Shown here in pieces: positions 27,459 through 35,539 of a stretch of 35,539 bases of DNA; positions within the stretch are counted from its first letter, which is position 1; each line of letters starts with the position of its first letter. The notes under the pieces were generated by a model. The model was not told the DNA's origin. It saw nothing but the letters and a program-made list of their open reading frames with translations, and searched no databases. Source of the DNA: Zelonia costaricensis (taxonomy: Eukaryota > Euglenozoa > Kinetoplastea > Trypanosomatida > Trypanosomatidae); assembly GCA_030849075.1 (NCBI GenBank), contig JASAOO010003295.1:2087-37625 (forward strand). Direction: 5' to 3'. The position numbers and the translations under genes are program-made.

Positions 27459-30400
27459 CTACGTCGCGGCCCACCCGACCTCCTCCTGTGAGGAAAGGGC
27501 TGGCGTGGGTGGGAGAGGCATCGACTGCTGCGACATGGCGCCCGCAACGCTGGTGCCGTGGCCGTGGCCGTGCAGCAGCTGCTTGCGCTCCCGCTTCTTC
27601 ACTTCATAGATCGCCCACAGCTGCGGGTACGAATAGTTGGACATCTGGTCCCGAATGAAGGTCTCGCTGATGTGCGCCGGGTGCAACACGTACAGGTCCA
27701 CCATCAAGCTGCCCTTGCTGTACCGCACGTCTTGAATCGCGTCCACCGTCACGTTCGCCGCGTCCGCCGCGTCGTTGGTGAAGGCCTCGTGCATGGGCTC
27801 GTAGTGGTGCGTCATGATGAACTCCCACGCGGATCCAGGGAAGCCAAGGAGGACCATCGTCTTCTTGAGCGCCGTGTCGTTCCGCGGCGGCGACGGCGGC
27901 ATCGACGAGCCCATCGACATCGGCGTGTCCATCTGCTGCTGCGAGAGGGTAAGCGGCATGCCGGACGACTGCCCCTCCCCCAGCACTGTCACCGGCGTTG
28001 CGGGGAGCGAAGGTTGCAGCGACCCGTACGCCGCCTCCACTTGCGAGGCCGGCGTCGTCGTGGGGCCCGTCACGTTCGCAATGACGTCCACGTCCGCGTC
28101 CACGTCCGGCAGCGGGGCCACCGGGCCCTCCACCTGGCTGGCCGCACTGCTGCACAGCGCACCGCGAGCCTCGTCATCGTCCACGGCAGCCTCGGCAGCG
28201 ATCATGGCGTCCGAGAAGTGCCGGTCTTCCTCGGCGTCGCCTGACTCCTCCAGGTCCGCCTCGGCAGCCGGCACCAGCGGCAGCTCCGTGTCCGCGGCCG
28301 GACTCGGCACAGTCTTAATGTCCTCCTCTTCCGTTGGCGCCGGTGCAGCCGCGGCCGCCGCGGCCACAGCAACCGAGACGGCAGCGACGTGGTGCGCGGC
28401 CAGCGGCATTGGCTCGATGGTGCTCGCAGCAGCGTCGCGGTTGGTGCTTGGCAGCACCCGCCGCGGCACGTGCGGCAGCCTCGCGTCGGAGCCGGTGGTG
28501 TGGGCAAGCATGTCCTGCGGGTCTTCCAGGCTCGCGGTGGCGGCCACCGACGTGTCCTCGTCCCGGCCATCGCCGCGGCGGGTGAGGGTGGGGGTGTGGG
28601 TGAGGGAGAGAGAGTCCCGGAAGACGTCAATCGGCACGTCGACGGCGCCGTCGTCGTCGCACTGCGTGGTGGCCGAGGTGGCCGTTGTGGGGGTCACCGA
28701 CGTGGTGCTCAGGTGGTGGTGGTGGTGGTGGTGCGGCAGCGGCTCCTCCGCGCCGGCGTGGACCGCCACCGCGTCGGTCGGGTGGTCGTGCTCGCTGCCA
28801 TCCGCGCCACCGCTCACCCCGCCGCCACTAACCTCAGCGCTGCCGACACCGTCCCCGCCTCCAGCGTTGCTGTCACGCTCGTGCTCGCGCTCCTCCAGCT
28901 CTGCGAAGCTTGCCTGATGGCGGCGGTGGTGGTCATCATCGTGGTGGTCGTGGTCGTGGCCCGTGCCGGCCTCCTCCCCATCCACCGTGCCGTCCTCCGT
29001 GACGGACTCCTCCCAGAGCCCATAGAAGCCGTTGGCCGCTGCGGCCGCCGCTGCGGCCGCGGCGCGGTGGTGCAGCACCTGCGGCGGTGCGTCCGGGTCC
29101 TCCTTCTTCTCCTTCTCCGTCGCCACCGCCATCACCGGAGCCGGCACGACGTCGGCGGCCGCGACGACGGAGGGCGGCGTCGGCTCCGTCCCGGGCGTCA
29201 CGACGGTGGCCTGCGTGGTGCCCTCGGACAGCGGAGCCTGTGTGTGCTCCTCCGTGGCGGCGCTGGAGGGGTCCTCGTCCTCGCGCTCCGGCAGGGCGGT
29301 GCGCTGCTCGCTGTTTGCGCGGCCCTCCGCCTCCGCCCCCCCGTCCTGGGGCTGCGGGGGGCTCGAGGAGTTGCTCAGGTCCTCCTGGGCGACCGTGCCG
29401 GGCGTGGCCGTCTTGCTGCCCCCGAGCATCGCGCCGTCCCCGTCGTCCTCGTTGGAGTCCGGCTGCAAGGGGCTGCTCGACTCCACACCCCCGTCGAGGG
29501 GGCCGTGCGAGTTGTCGTCAGCACTCCTGCTGATTGCCGGCCGTGCCGTCGCGTTTGTCGAGTCGTCCAGGTCGGACGCCGCCGTGGCCGCCACGTCGCC
29601 GCTCGGCGGTGTGGTTCGCGCCTCCGTCGGCGCCTCCGACGCGAGCTCGTCGTGCTCCTTGGCCTGCAGAGTGGCCAGCGCATGCTCGAGGACGTCGTCC
29701 TGCTCGAGCTCCTCCAGCTCGGGGGACGCCATCGTCGGGGAGCCCTCCTGCTGCATCTCTGCGGAAAGCGGTATCACCGCCGAGGCGGGGGCGGAGTCGG
29801 CGCCGATGCACCCCTCCTTCACCGCAGTAATGGCCGGCTTGACGGAAGTCCCGCTCGGCATGCGTGTCAGCAGCGACGCCTGCGGCACCGCCTCCAGCTC
29901 CGGTGAGTCCATGGTGGGCGCGGCGACCGACACGGAGTTTTCGACCGCGGCGGCGGGCTGCGGCGCCGGCGGCTCCTCAACCTCGGCGGAGTCCGGCGCC
30001 GGCGCATCCTGCGCGGCCTCTTCCACCGGTGCGTCCAGCTCGGGGGATGCCGTCGTCGGCGACGGCACGGAGGCCTCAGCGGCGTCGTCGGCATCGTCCG
30101 CCACCGAAGACGCAAGGGCCGAGTCGACTGCGGCCGTGGTCGTCGGCGCGGCCGCCGTCTGTGGGTCCTCCGGCTCCAGCGGGTACGTCGCGGCCTCGGC
30201 GCCTTCGTCGTCGAAGTGGTGTGGCACCTCGTGCTCATCCACGTCGACCGGCACGTCCCGCTCCGTCTCGGCAGCACTGGGGTCCGCGGAGTCCGCGGGT
30301 GGCTCTGCCTCTGGCAAGGGCTGAGACGGCGGCGACTCCACCGCGGCGGCGTCCACCTTCTCTTCCGGCTCGCGCGGCGGCGAGGGCAGCGGGGTGGCCT

Positions 30401-33400
30401 CGTGGGCCTCCTCCTCCGGCGCCTCCAGCTGCATCGCCGACTCCTCGTGCACCGCGGCTGCCACTGTCTTCTCCGCCTCGCCGTCCCCGCGCACGTCCAC
30501 CTCCGTCTGCGCCGACTCGGCCACCTCGACATCGCCGCCGCCCTCCTCGGCGGGGGGCAGGGACGCGGTCAGCGACGGCGCCGCGGAGGGGGCGTCTGGC
30601 GTGATGGCGGCCGGACTGCGCGACTCGGGCAGTGCCGCCACAACGCCGGCCTCGTCTCCGGCGTCGCTGTCATGCTCGTCGTCGTCCTGGTACTCATCGC
30701 AGCCCGGAGCTGCCACTCCCTCCTCCACCTTCTCCACCTCATCGGAGACAGTAGCTGGAGCAGCGTCGACGGCAGCATCAGCAGGCACCGGAGAAGCGGC
30801 AGTGGCTGACGCCGCGGTGGTATGGGCCACCGGCTCAGCGGGAGGCGGCGGCGGCGGCGGCTGGGCGGAGATGGAGGTGGGTCGCGGTTCAGTGGTCTGC
30901 AGCGCGGTGCCAGCTGCCGGGGCCGCCACTGCAACCACGCTGTACGTCGGCGAGGAGGAGTGCGGCTGCTGCATCAAGGAGGCGAGCGCCGAGGAGGGTG
31001 TAGACCCCTGCAACTGCTGCTGCTGCTGCTGCGACTGCTCGCGTGCCTGCGCGGACCGCTGGAGAAGCGCGTCGAGTGCGTCCCGCTGGGCCTTGTCAAG
31101 TGCGCCAGCCCCGCTGCCACGCCCGTCACGGGCCTCGCCGGCGTGGGACGGGGCAGTGAATACGGCGGCAGGAGCAGGTGTGGGGTGTGCGAAGTACGGG
31201 TGCGCGGTGGAGCGGTATGAGTCGTGCGAGGGGTACGCCGGCGGGGCCGGCACGGGGACGGCGACGGGACGCGATGGGCTCGTGGCGTAGTGGTGTGGGC
31301 GGCCGTTCGCGTGCCCGTCCCCACCCCGGGGCGGCGGTGGCGCGGGCGTGGCCTGCGCGAATGAGCTGACCACGCGGCGCTGCATGAAAGGGTCATCGAA
31401 GAAGCGCTGCACGTCCGGCTCGGGCTGCTGCAGCGGTGGCGGTGGTGGTGGAAGATAGGCAACTTGCGCGGGCGGCGGGGGCATGCGGTGGAGTGCGTAC
31501 TCGCCGTGGTCGGGGGCAGCGCGCGACCACGGCCCTCGCGACGGCGCCATGGGTGGTCGCACGGGGGTTGCGCAGCCCTCGCTGCCGCGGTGCCCGGCGG
31601 GGGCGTACAGCACTTCTCGCACCGCGGGCGGTGGCGGTCGCGTCGCCGAGTCCCTCGTTGGCGGAACGTTGCGGAGGCGGTGCAGACGATCAACGCCGTT
31701 GCTCATCCCAGCCGCGCCAGCGGGTGCGTCGTAGTCGGTGCGGTACGGCGGGTAGTACTCGTGCGGGAAGTATGCCGCTGCCTCGGCTGCCCGCAGTGCG
31801 GCGGCCCGCATGGCGCTCTCAGCAGCCTCGTCGTAGTCGTCATCGATCAAGCCGGTCGCGTGTCTGTTCAGGTGCTCGGCCGGCGTGCCGTAGGCGTAGT
31901 CGCGATCGTACGCGGCGTAGTGCGGGGCCGCCGCCGTCCGTGCAGCGTGTGCGTCGCCGGCGCCGTACGCGTCATATGTGCGCCGCGCCGCCTCGCGGTC
32001 AGCCGCCTCCGCAGCGGCGTACATGCGCAGCCGCAGGTCCTCGGCGTCGGCGTCGTCGAGGTTGGCCTCACCCTCGTAGGACAGGATCATGCCGGTCGGA
32101 CGCGGGTGCTGGCGGTGGGGCGGCGACTCGTGGCCGGGCAGCGGCATCCCCGCCCCGCTCGCGCGGCGGGGGTGGCGCGGGTGCGGCGGCGGGGCCTGCT
32201 CGGGGTACGACAGTGACCGATCGTACGGGGAGACGCGGCCTGGTGGCGCCGGGGCCGCCGGCAGCGGAGCGGGCAGCTCAGCGGACCAGCCGTGCCATTG
32301 TTGCGAGGTGGGGCGCAGGCCGGCGGTACGCGGGGTGGAGGCACGGTGGCCGCTCGGCGGCCGTGGCGACGCGGCGCTGTCAACGCTGCGGCTGGGCACA
32401 AAGCCCGGTGGGCTGATGGCGGTCGCTGAAACCGCGCGCTCCTCGTTCGGGGTGGCGGCGCGGCCAGCGGAATACGCGGAGTGCGTCCACACCGCGCTGG
32501 CCGCTGTGTGCACTGCCGGCTCCACGGGTGCCTCGGCAGGCGCGGCGGTCACCATCACAACGCGGAACAGGGTGCTGGCCAGAGGCAGCGTGTCAGCGGT
32601 GAGGTGCGCGTACTGGTTGAAGTCGGTGTCGAAGTAGAAGTACGCCCGCGGGGTGCAGGGCGGCGTGCCACCGGTGGCAGAGGTCAGCGCAACACAGCGC
32701 AGGAACGACTTGACCATGTCCCACGCCACGTCAGCCGTGGCGTTGGCGGGCAGCACCGGGGCGCGGCACGAAGTGGAGCGCAGCAGGCGCATCTCCGACT
32801 GCGACTGCAGCAACGCGTCGGCGTCGGCGGCGTCGACGCCGTCCAGTGCAGCGGTCACCACGATGTCGACCGTCCACCACGGCGTGGCCACCTCGCCGTC
32901 GGCCGCATCCTCGTCGTCGTCCATCCGCACGGCACCGGCGGCGGGGGCGTAGCCGCCCGTCAGCGCCCCGTTGCTCGTCCCATTCGAATAGGGAGCGGCC
33001 TCGCCATGCACCCGCACCGGGGTCGGGGGGAGGTGGGGCCGCGCGTGCGAGGCCGCGGGGGCGACCTCAGGCGTGGCACGGCGCGGGATCGGCGGCGGCA
33101 CCGCAGCAGCGGCAGCTGCCGCGCTGCCTTCGCTGGACACTGGGATGCGGAGGCGCACGTCTGCAGCCCACGCCGCCGCGTGCGTCAGCCGGGGCGCCTC
33201 ACGCTGCACGCGCTGGCCGGCCGCTGTCGTGCTGGTGCCGTTCGCGGGTGCGCCGGTGCCGTTCGCGGGTGCGCTGGCGGGGCGGTGATGGGCCCCGTTG
33301 GACGGCGGAGCCGCTGCGGCCCGCATCGGTGGAGGGCCGGCCGCGTTGCGGACCGCGGCAACGCTGCCGCTGCCGCCTGCGCCGTACCCGTTCGCCCGCG

Positions 33401-33896
33401 GCGGCAAGAAGAGGTTCGGCGCACTCGTGCCCGCGGCGCTGCTGCCCGCAAGTCCGTTGGCCAGCTCGCCGCGGTGCATCATCATCACAGAGGACGGCGA
33501 GCCTGCCGCGGAGGAGGGGCGGTAGGGGCGAGGCAGGTAGTCGGCCCTCTCCCACGCACCGGAGCCCGTGGTGGGCGACGGTGCGGTGGCGCGGCGGTTG
33601 GCGTAGGGCAGGTGCAGGTCGGCCCCGCTGTACCGCGGGTGGGCGTTGACGGGCGATGGCTGCGCTCCATCCTGATCGATCGCGTACGACGTCGGGTGGC
33701 GCGGTGGCGCCTCGGCGACTTTGCCTCCGTGTGTGTATGAGTGCCCCGTGTACGCGGCCGCCCCGCTGCCGCTGCTGTAGCGCCGCGCGACGCTGGAGCG
33801 CGGCGTGGGGTTGGGCAAGTCAGCCGAGACGTCGAAGCAGGGGCTGCTGCTGCTGCGCAGGTAGAAGGCGTCAGCGGCGTCGGTGTTGAAGAACAT
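27459..33896 (-). CDS. Very large acidic low-complexity protein with conserved C-terminal domain
   Basis: Encodes 2145 residues starting MFFNTDAADAFYLRSSSS; no family name recognised. Residues 1-330 are Pro/Ser/Gly/Tyr-rich. Residues about 336-453 form a non-repetitive block (TPWWTVDIVVTAALDG to YFYFDTDFNQYAHL) that looks like a folded domain. A basic Pro/Tyr-rich stretch follows, then six Gln near 956-961. From about 1000 to 2000 the chain is highly acidic Ala/Glu/Asp/Pro/Ser sequence, with three SPEL motifs (1279-1395), an Ala run near 1615, a His/Asp-rich cluster near 1641-1660 and seven His near 1720. The last folded unit, about 2014-2100, contains LGFPGSAWEFIM, then AFTNDAADAANV, YSKGSLMVDLYV and YPQLWAIY. 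From memory it resembles a domain recurring in kinetoplastid cytoskeletal and flagellar proteins. The start is the first true ATG and follows a clear acceptor AG; upstream frame to 34115 lacks such support. Confidence 0.87.
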   Translation of the reverse strand: MFFNTDAADAFYLRSSSSPCFDVSADLPNPTPRSSVARRYSSGSGAAAYTGHSYTHGGKVAEAPPRHPTSYAIDQDGAQPSPVNAHPRYSGADLHLPYANRRATAPSPTTGSGAWERADYLPRPYRPSSAAGSPSSVMMMHRGELANGLAGSSAAGTSAPNLFLPPRANGYGAGGSGSVAAVRNAAGPPPMRAAAAPPSNGAHHRPASAPANGTGAPANGTSTTAAGQRVQREAPRLTHAAAWAADVRLRIPVSSEGSAAAAAAAVPPPIPRRATPEVAPAASHARPHLPPTPVRVHGEAAPYSNGTSNGALTGGYAPAAGAVRMDDDEDAADGEVATPWWTVDIVVTAALDGVDAADADALLQSQSEMRLLRSTSCRAPVLPANATADVAWDMVKSFLRCVALTSATGGTPPCTPRAYFYFDTDFNQYAHLTADTLPLASTLFRVVMVTAAPAEAPVEPAVHTAASAVWTHSAYSAGRAATPNEERAVSATAISPPGFVPSRSVDSAASPRPPSGHRASTPRTAGLRPTSQQWHGWSAELPAPLPAAPAPPGRVSPYDRSLSYPEQAPPPHPRHPRRASGAGMPLPGHESPPHRQHPRPTGMILSYEGEANLDDADAEDLRLRMYAAAEAADREAARRTYDAYGAGDAHAARTAAAPHYAAYDRDYAYGTPAEHLNRHATGLIDDDYDEAAESAMRAAALRAAEAAAYFPHEYYPPYRTDYDAPAGAAGMSNGVDRLHRLRNVPPTRDSATRPPPPAVREVLYAPAGHRGSEGCATPVRPPMAPSRGPWSRAAPDHGEYALHRMPPPPAQVAYLPPPPPPLQQPEPDVQRFFDDPFMQRRVVSSFAQATPAPPPPRGGDGHANGRPHHYATSPSRPVAVPVPAPPAYPSHDSYRSTAHPYFAHPTPAPAAVFTAPSHAGEARDGRGSGAGALDKAQRDALDALLQRSAQAREQSQQQQQQLQGSTPSSALASLMQQPHSSSPTYSVVAVAAPAAGTALQTTEPRPTSISAQPPPPPPPAEPVAHTTAASATAASPVPADAAVDAAPATVSDEVEKVEEGVAAPGCDEYQDDDEHDSDAGDEAGVVAALPESRSPAAITPDAPSAAPSLTASLPPAEEGGGDVEVAESAQTEVDVRGDGEAEKTVAAAVHEESAMQLEAPEEEAHEATPLPSPPREPEEKVDAAAVESPPSQPLPEAEPPADSADPSAAETERDVPVDVDEHEVPHHFDDEGAEAATYPLEPEDPQTAAAPTTTAAVDSALASSVADDADDAAEASVPSPTTASPELDAPVEEAAQDAPAPDSAEVEEPPAPQPAAAVENSVSVAAPTMDSPELEAVPQASLLTRMPSGTSVKPAITAVKEGCIGADSAPASAVIPLSAEMQQEGSPTMASPELEELEQDDVLEHALATLQAKEHDELASEAPTEARTTPPSGDVAATAASDLDDSTNATARPAISRSADDNSHGPLDGGVESSSPLQPDSNEDDGDGAMLGGSKTATPGTVAQEDLSNSSSPPQPQDGGAEAEGRANSEQRTALPEREDEDPSSAATEEHTQAPLSEGTTQATVVTPGTEPTPPSVVAAADVVPAPVMAVATEKEKKEDPDAPPQVLHHRAAAAAAAAAANGFYGLWEESVTEDGTVDGEEAGTGHDHDHHDDDHHRRHQASFAELEEREHERDSNAGGGDGVGSAEVSGGGVSGGADGSEHDHPTDAVAVHAGAEEPLPHHHHHHHLSTTSVTPTTATSATTQCDDDGAVDVPIDVFRDSLSLTHTPTLTRRGDGRDEDTSVAATASLEDPQDMLAHTTGSDARLPHVPRRVLPSTNRDAAASTIEPMPLAAHHVAAVSVAVAAAAAAAPAPTEEEDIKTVPSPAADTELPLVPAAEADLEESGDAEEDRHFSDAMIAAEAAVDDDEARGALCSSAASQVEGPVAPLPDVDADVDVIANVTGPTTTPASQVEAAYGSLQPSLPATPVTVLGEGQSSGMPLTLSQQQMDTPMSMGSSMPPSPPRNDTALKKTMVLLGFPGSAWEFIMTHHYEPMHEAFTNDAADAANVTVDAIQDVRYSKGSLMVDLYVLHPAHISETFIRDQMSNYSYPQLWAIYEVKKRERKQLLHGHGHGTSVAGAMSQQSMPLPPTPALSSQEEVGWAAT

Positions 33897-33930
33897 GGCT
33901 CGTTCAGCGCGGGCGTGCAGACGGTGAGAC

Positions 33931-33963
33931 CTGACGAGGAGGAGAAAGAGAAGGAGGAAGGGG
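33931..33963 (-). promoter_or_regulatory. Candidate spliced-leader acceptor of the 2145-residue gene
   Basis: A textbook layout on the minus strand: a 28-base CT tract (33936-33963), then CGTCAG with AG at 33931-33932, then a 34-base 5' UTR to the ATG at 33896. It excludes upstream starts in the same frame. Confidence 0.7.
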
Positions 33964-35539
33964 TACGTGGAGGGAGGGGGGAGGGGGGTAGATTCGCAAA
34001 CGAGCCGACGTCTGACACTGACGCACGCACCTTCTCTCGTGTGTGTATGTGTGGGGGAAGGGGGGCGCTTACAGGCGGGGTGCTCTGGCAGCGCGGGTGG
34101 TAGGTGGTATAGCAAGGAGGAGGGGGGACGGAGAAGAAGGAAAGAAATATTTCAACCCGTGTTGGCGTGAGCAAGGCAGCGAGCCGGCCCGCGGACGGTT
34201 GCACGCTGGCAGGTAAACAATCAAACACAAACACACACAGAGATAGACAGAGATAGACAGACGCGCGCCACACACACACACACAAGTTTGGGGAAAAAAA
34301 GAAGTGGCGGCAGGAACACGCGAAGCAACGAGGCACTGCACGCGACGGCGTTGGCGCGAGGCCGAGTCACAGACACGCAGACAGGCAACTGATGATGACG
34401 CTGGCAAGCACTGCGGCGAAAGGGAGGAATACACACACAGGGTGGGATGAGGAACAGGGGGGGNAAAACGGACGAAGAAGAAGAACACACAGAGAGAGCA
34501 AGGGGAAGGGAGGCAACGCAGCGGTGGTGTGAAGGGGAGGGGGGAAGGTGGTAAAGCTTTGAAAGTGACGGCGGCGGCAACAGTGGGATGCTGCCTAGTT
34601 GAGCTGTGTTGTCGTACGTGTGTGTTTGTGTGCTGCTCCACCTCCTCGGTACGACACCTCCTTGTATAGATGCGGAGTGTGTGTAGCTGCGCGGAGAAGT
34701 TGACGAGAGAGTGGGACGGCAGTGTGCGGGACGGGGGGGGTGGGGGAAGTGGAGGGGGAGAGGGAACAGCAGAGATGGAGGAGGCGATGCAAGGCTTGTA
34801 GCAGCGGGTGGGTGGGGGGATGATGATGATGGGGTGGCAAGGGCACGCGAAAAGGAAAAGAGCGTCCAGGTCAGTGCCAGCGCGAGCTACAGCAGCACAC
34901 CGCCGTCTCCCTCTCGTCCTCTCCCACGCCTACACGCCCACAAGGGAAGCGGCAAACAAAAAAACGGGGTGCCAGCCGGTAAGCGCCAAGCCACTCTGGG
35001 TGTATGCGCGCGCGTGGTCGCGGATGTGTATTTGGGGCTACGTCGGCAGATGCGCGCCTCTTCTTCTTGAGTGTGTGTGTGTGTAGGCCTGATCCTTGGC
35101 GAGTAGCGCACGCGAGGACTGTGGTGGGCAGGCGGCGTCGTGGCACCGCGCTGGGTCAGCAGCACTCGCAGCACCGTCTGGCTTTGCCGCTTTGCGAGGC
35201 GTCACCGCTGTGCGTGGAAGAGAAGACGATCTTGACGAAGAAGCGAGGACGGATGTAGCAGGGGAAGGACGAGGAGGAGGAGGGCGCCGCGCGGTGAAGC
35301 CGTTGCGTGGCACACGGGAGGGAAAGGGAGGGGAGAGGAGGAGGAGGAGGAGGCTGCAGCACCGCAGGAGTTGCTCCCCTCGCGACACAGTGCACAAACA
35401 GGTGCAGTTAACGACGAGAACGAAGAGAAGGGCGCTGCGGCTTTACAGCTCAGGACGGGTGGGGAGAAGAGGGGAGGAGAGAGGGGGGCGATGCGGCACG
35501 ACAAGAAGCGCGCGCGCTCACGTCGCCGGTGAGGGGGGG
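33964..35539. other. Region upstream of the 2145-residue gene to the window edge
   Basis: About 1.6 kb without a convincing gene. It holds purine tracts on the plus strand (about 34090-34150, 34495-34555, 35316-35353), a twice-repeated 10-base unit AGATAGACAG at 34241-34260, CA repeats near 34270-34284, an undetermined base at 34464 and GT repeats near 35071-35085. It may be the 3' flank of another minus-strand gene beyond the window or a transcription start region; the sequence does not decide. Confidence 0.55.

Noticed and set aside
27814..30324. Overlapping plus-strand frames of 367, 505 and 430 residues
   Set aside because: All are antisense to the 2145-residue gene, of low complexity (Ser/Ala/Val or Arg/Val/His) and mutually overlapping in different frames, as expected of shadows.
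33897..34115. N-terminal extension of the 2145-residue protein with a hydrophobic segment resembling a signal peptide
   Set aside because: The hydrophobic PFLLLFLLLV stretch is the translated splicing pyrimidine tract. A good AG at 33931-33932 precedes the ATG at 33896, so the extension would not be in the mRNA.
1..35539. tRNA, rRNA, CRISPR arrays, transposons or bacterial-type operons
   Set aside because: No tRNA B-box-like sequence with a matching cloverleaf, no repeat-spacer array and no transposase or reverse transcriptase motif was seen in the stretches read.

Overview
The window looks like nuclear DNA of a trypanosomatid flagellate, most likely Leishmaniinae (Leishmania, Leptomonas, Crithidia and relatives). 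The reasons are these. All eight convincing genes lie on the minus strand with no introns. The DNA is GC-rich with many (CA/GT)n and poly-G tracts. Almost every start codon is preceded, on the minus strand, by a pyrimidine tract and an AG, as expected for spliced-leader trans-splicing. Conserved proteins carry large Ala/Ser/Pro/Gly low-complexity insertions. The genes read as one polycistronic unit transcribed from right to left; no strand switch is visible. Genus and species cannot be fixed from the sequence alone.

In transcription order (right to left) the genes are: a 2145-residue acidic, low-complexity protein with a conserved C-terminal domain (27459-33896); a 1307-residue protein with 22-residue tandem repeats and what seems to be a divergent copy of the same domain (19994-23917); a 1488-residue basic Ala-rich protein with an AT-hook-like motif (12449-16915); an ARFRP1-type small GTPase with three large insertions (10205-11428); a 127-residue two-helix membrane protein (9155-9538); a YIP1-family Golgi membrane protein with a long N-terminal extension (6539-8116); an ORC1/CDC6-family AAA+ replication-initiator protein (2288-4789); and ribosomal protein L38 (1338-1589).

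Intergenic stretches are 0.6 to 3.5 kb. They are made of simple repeats and purine tracts on the plus strand (pyrimidine tracts in the transcript). Two long ones, about 3.1 and 3.5 kb, flank the 1307-residue gene. I see no tRNA, rRNA, CRISPR array or recognisable transposon. Two single-N positions (19149 and 34464) mark assembly uncertainty; the first sits between two nearly identical 103/104-bp copies.

Functionally, two neighbours (ARFRP1 and YIP1) belong to Golgi vesicle traffic, and the unknown 127-residue membrane protein lies between them. The other genes belong to unrelated processes (replication origin recognition, translation, unknown), as is usual in kinetoplastid gene clusters. The observations most worth following are the domain apparently shared by the two large neighbouring proteins, a GNRA-capped hairpin in the 3' flank of the 1307-residue gene, and the large insertions inside otherwise intact nucleotide-binding cores of the ORC1/CDC6-like and ARFRP1 proteins.
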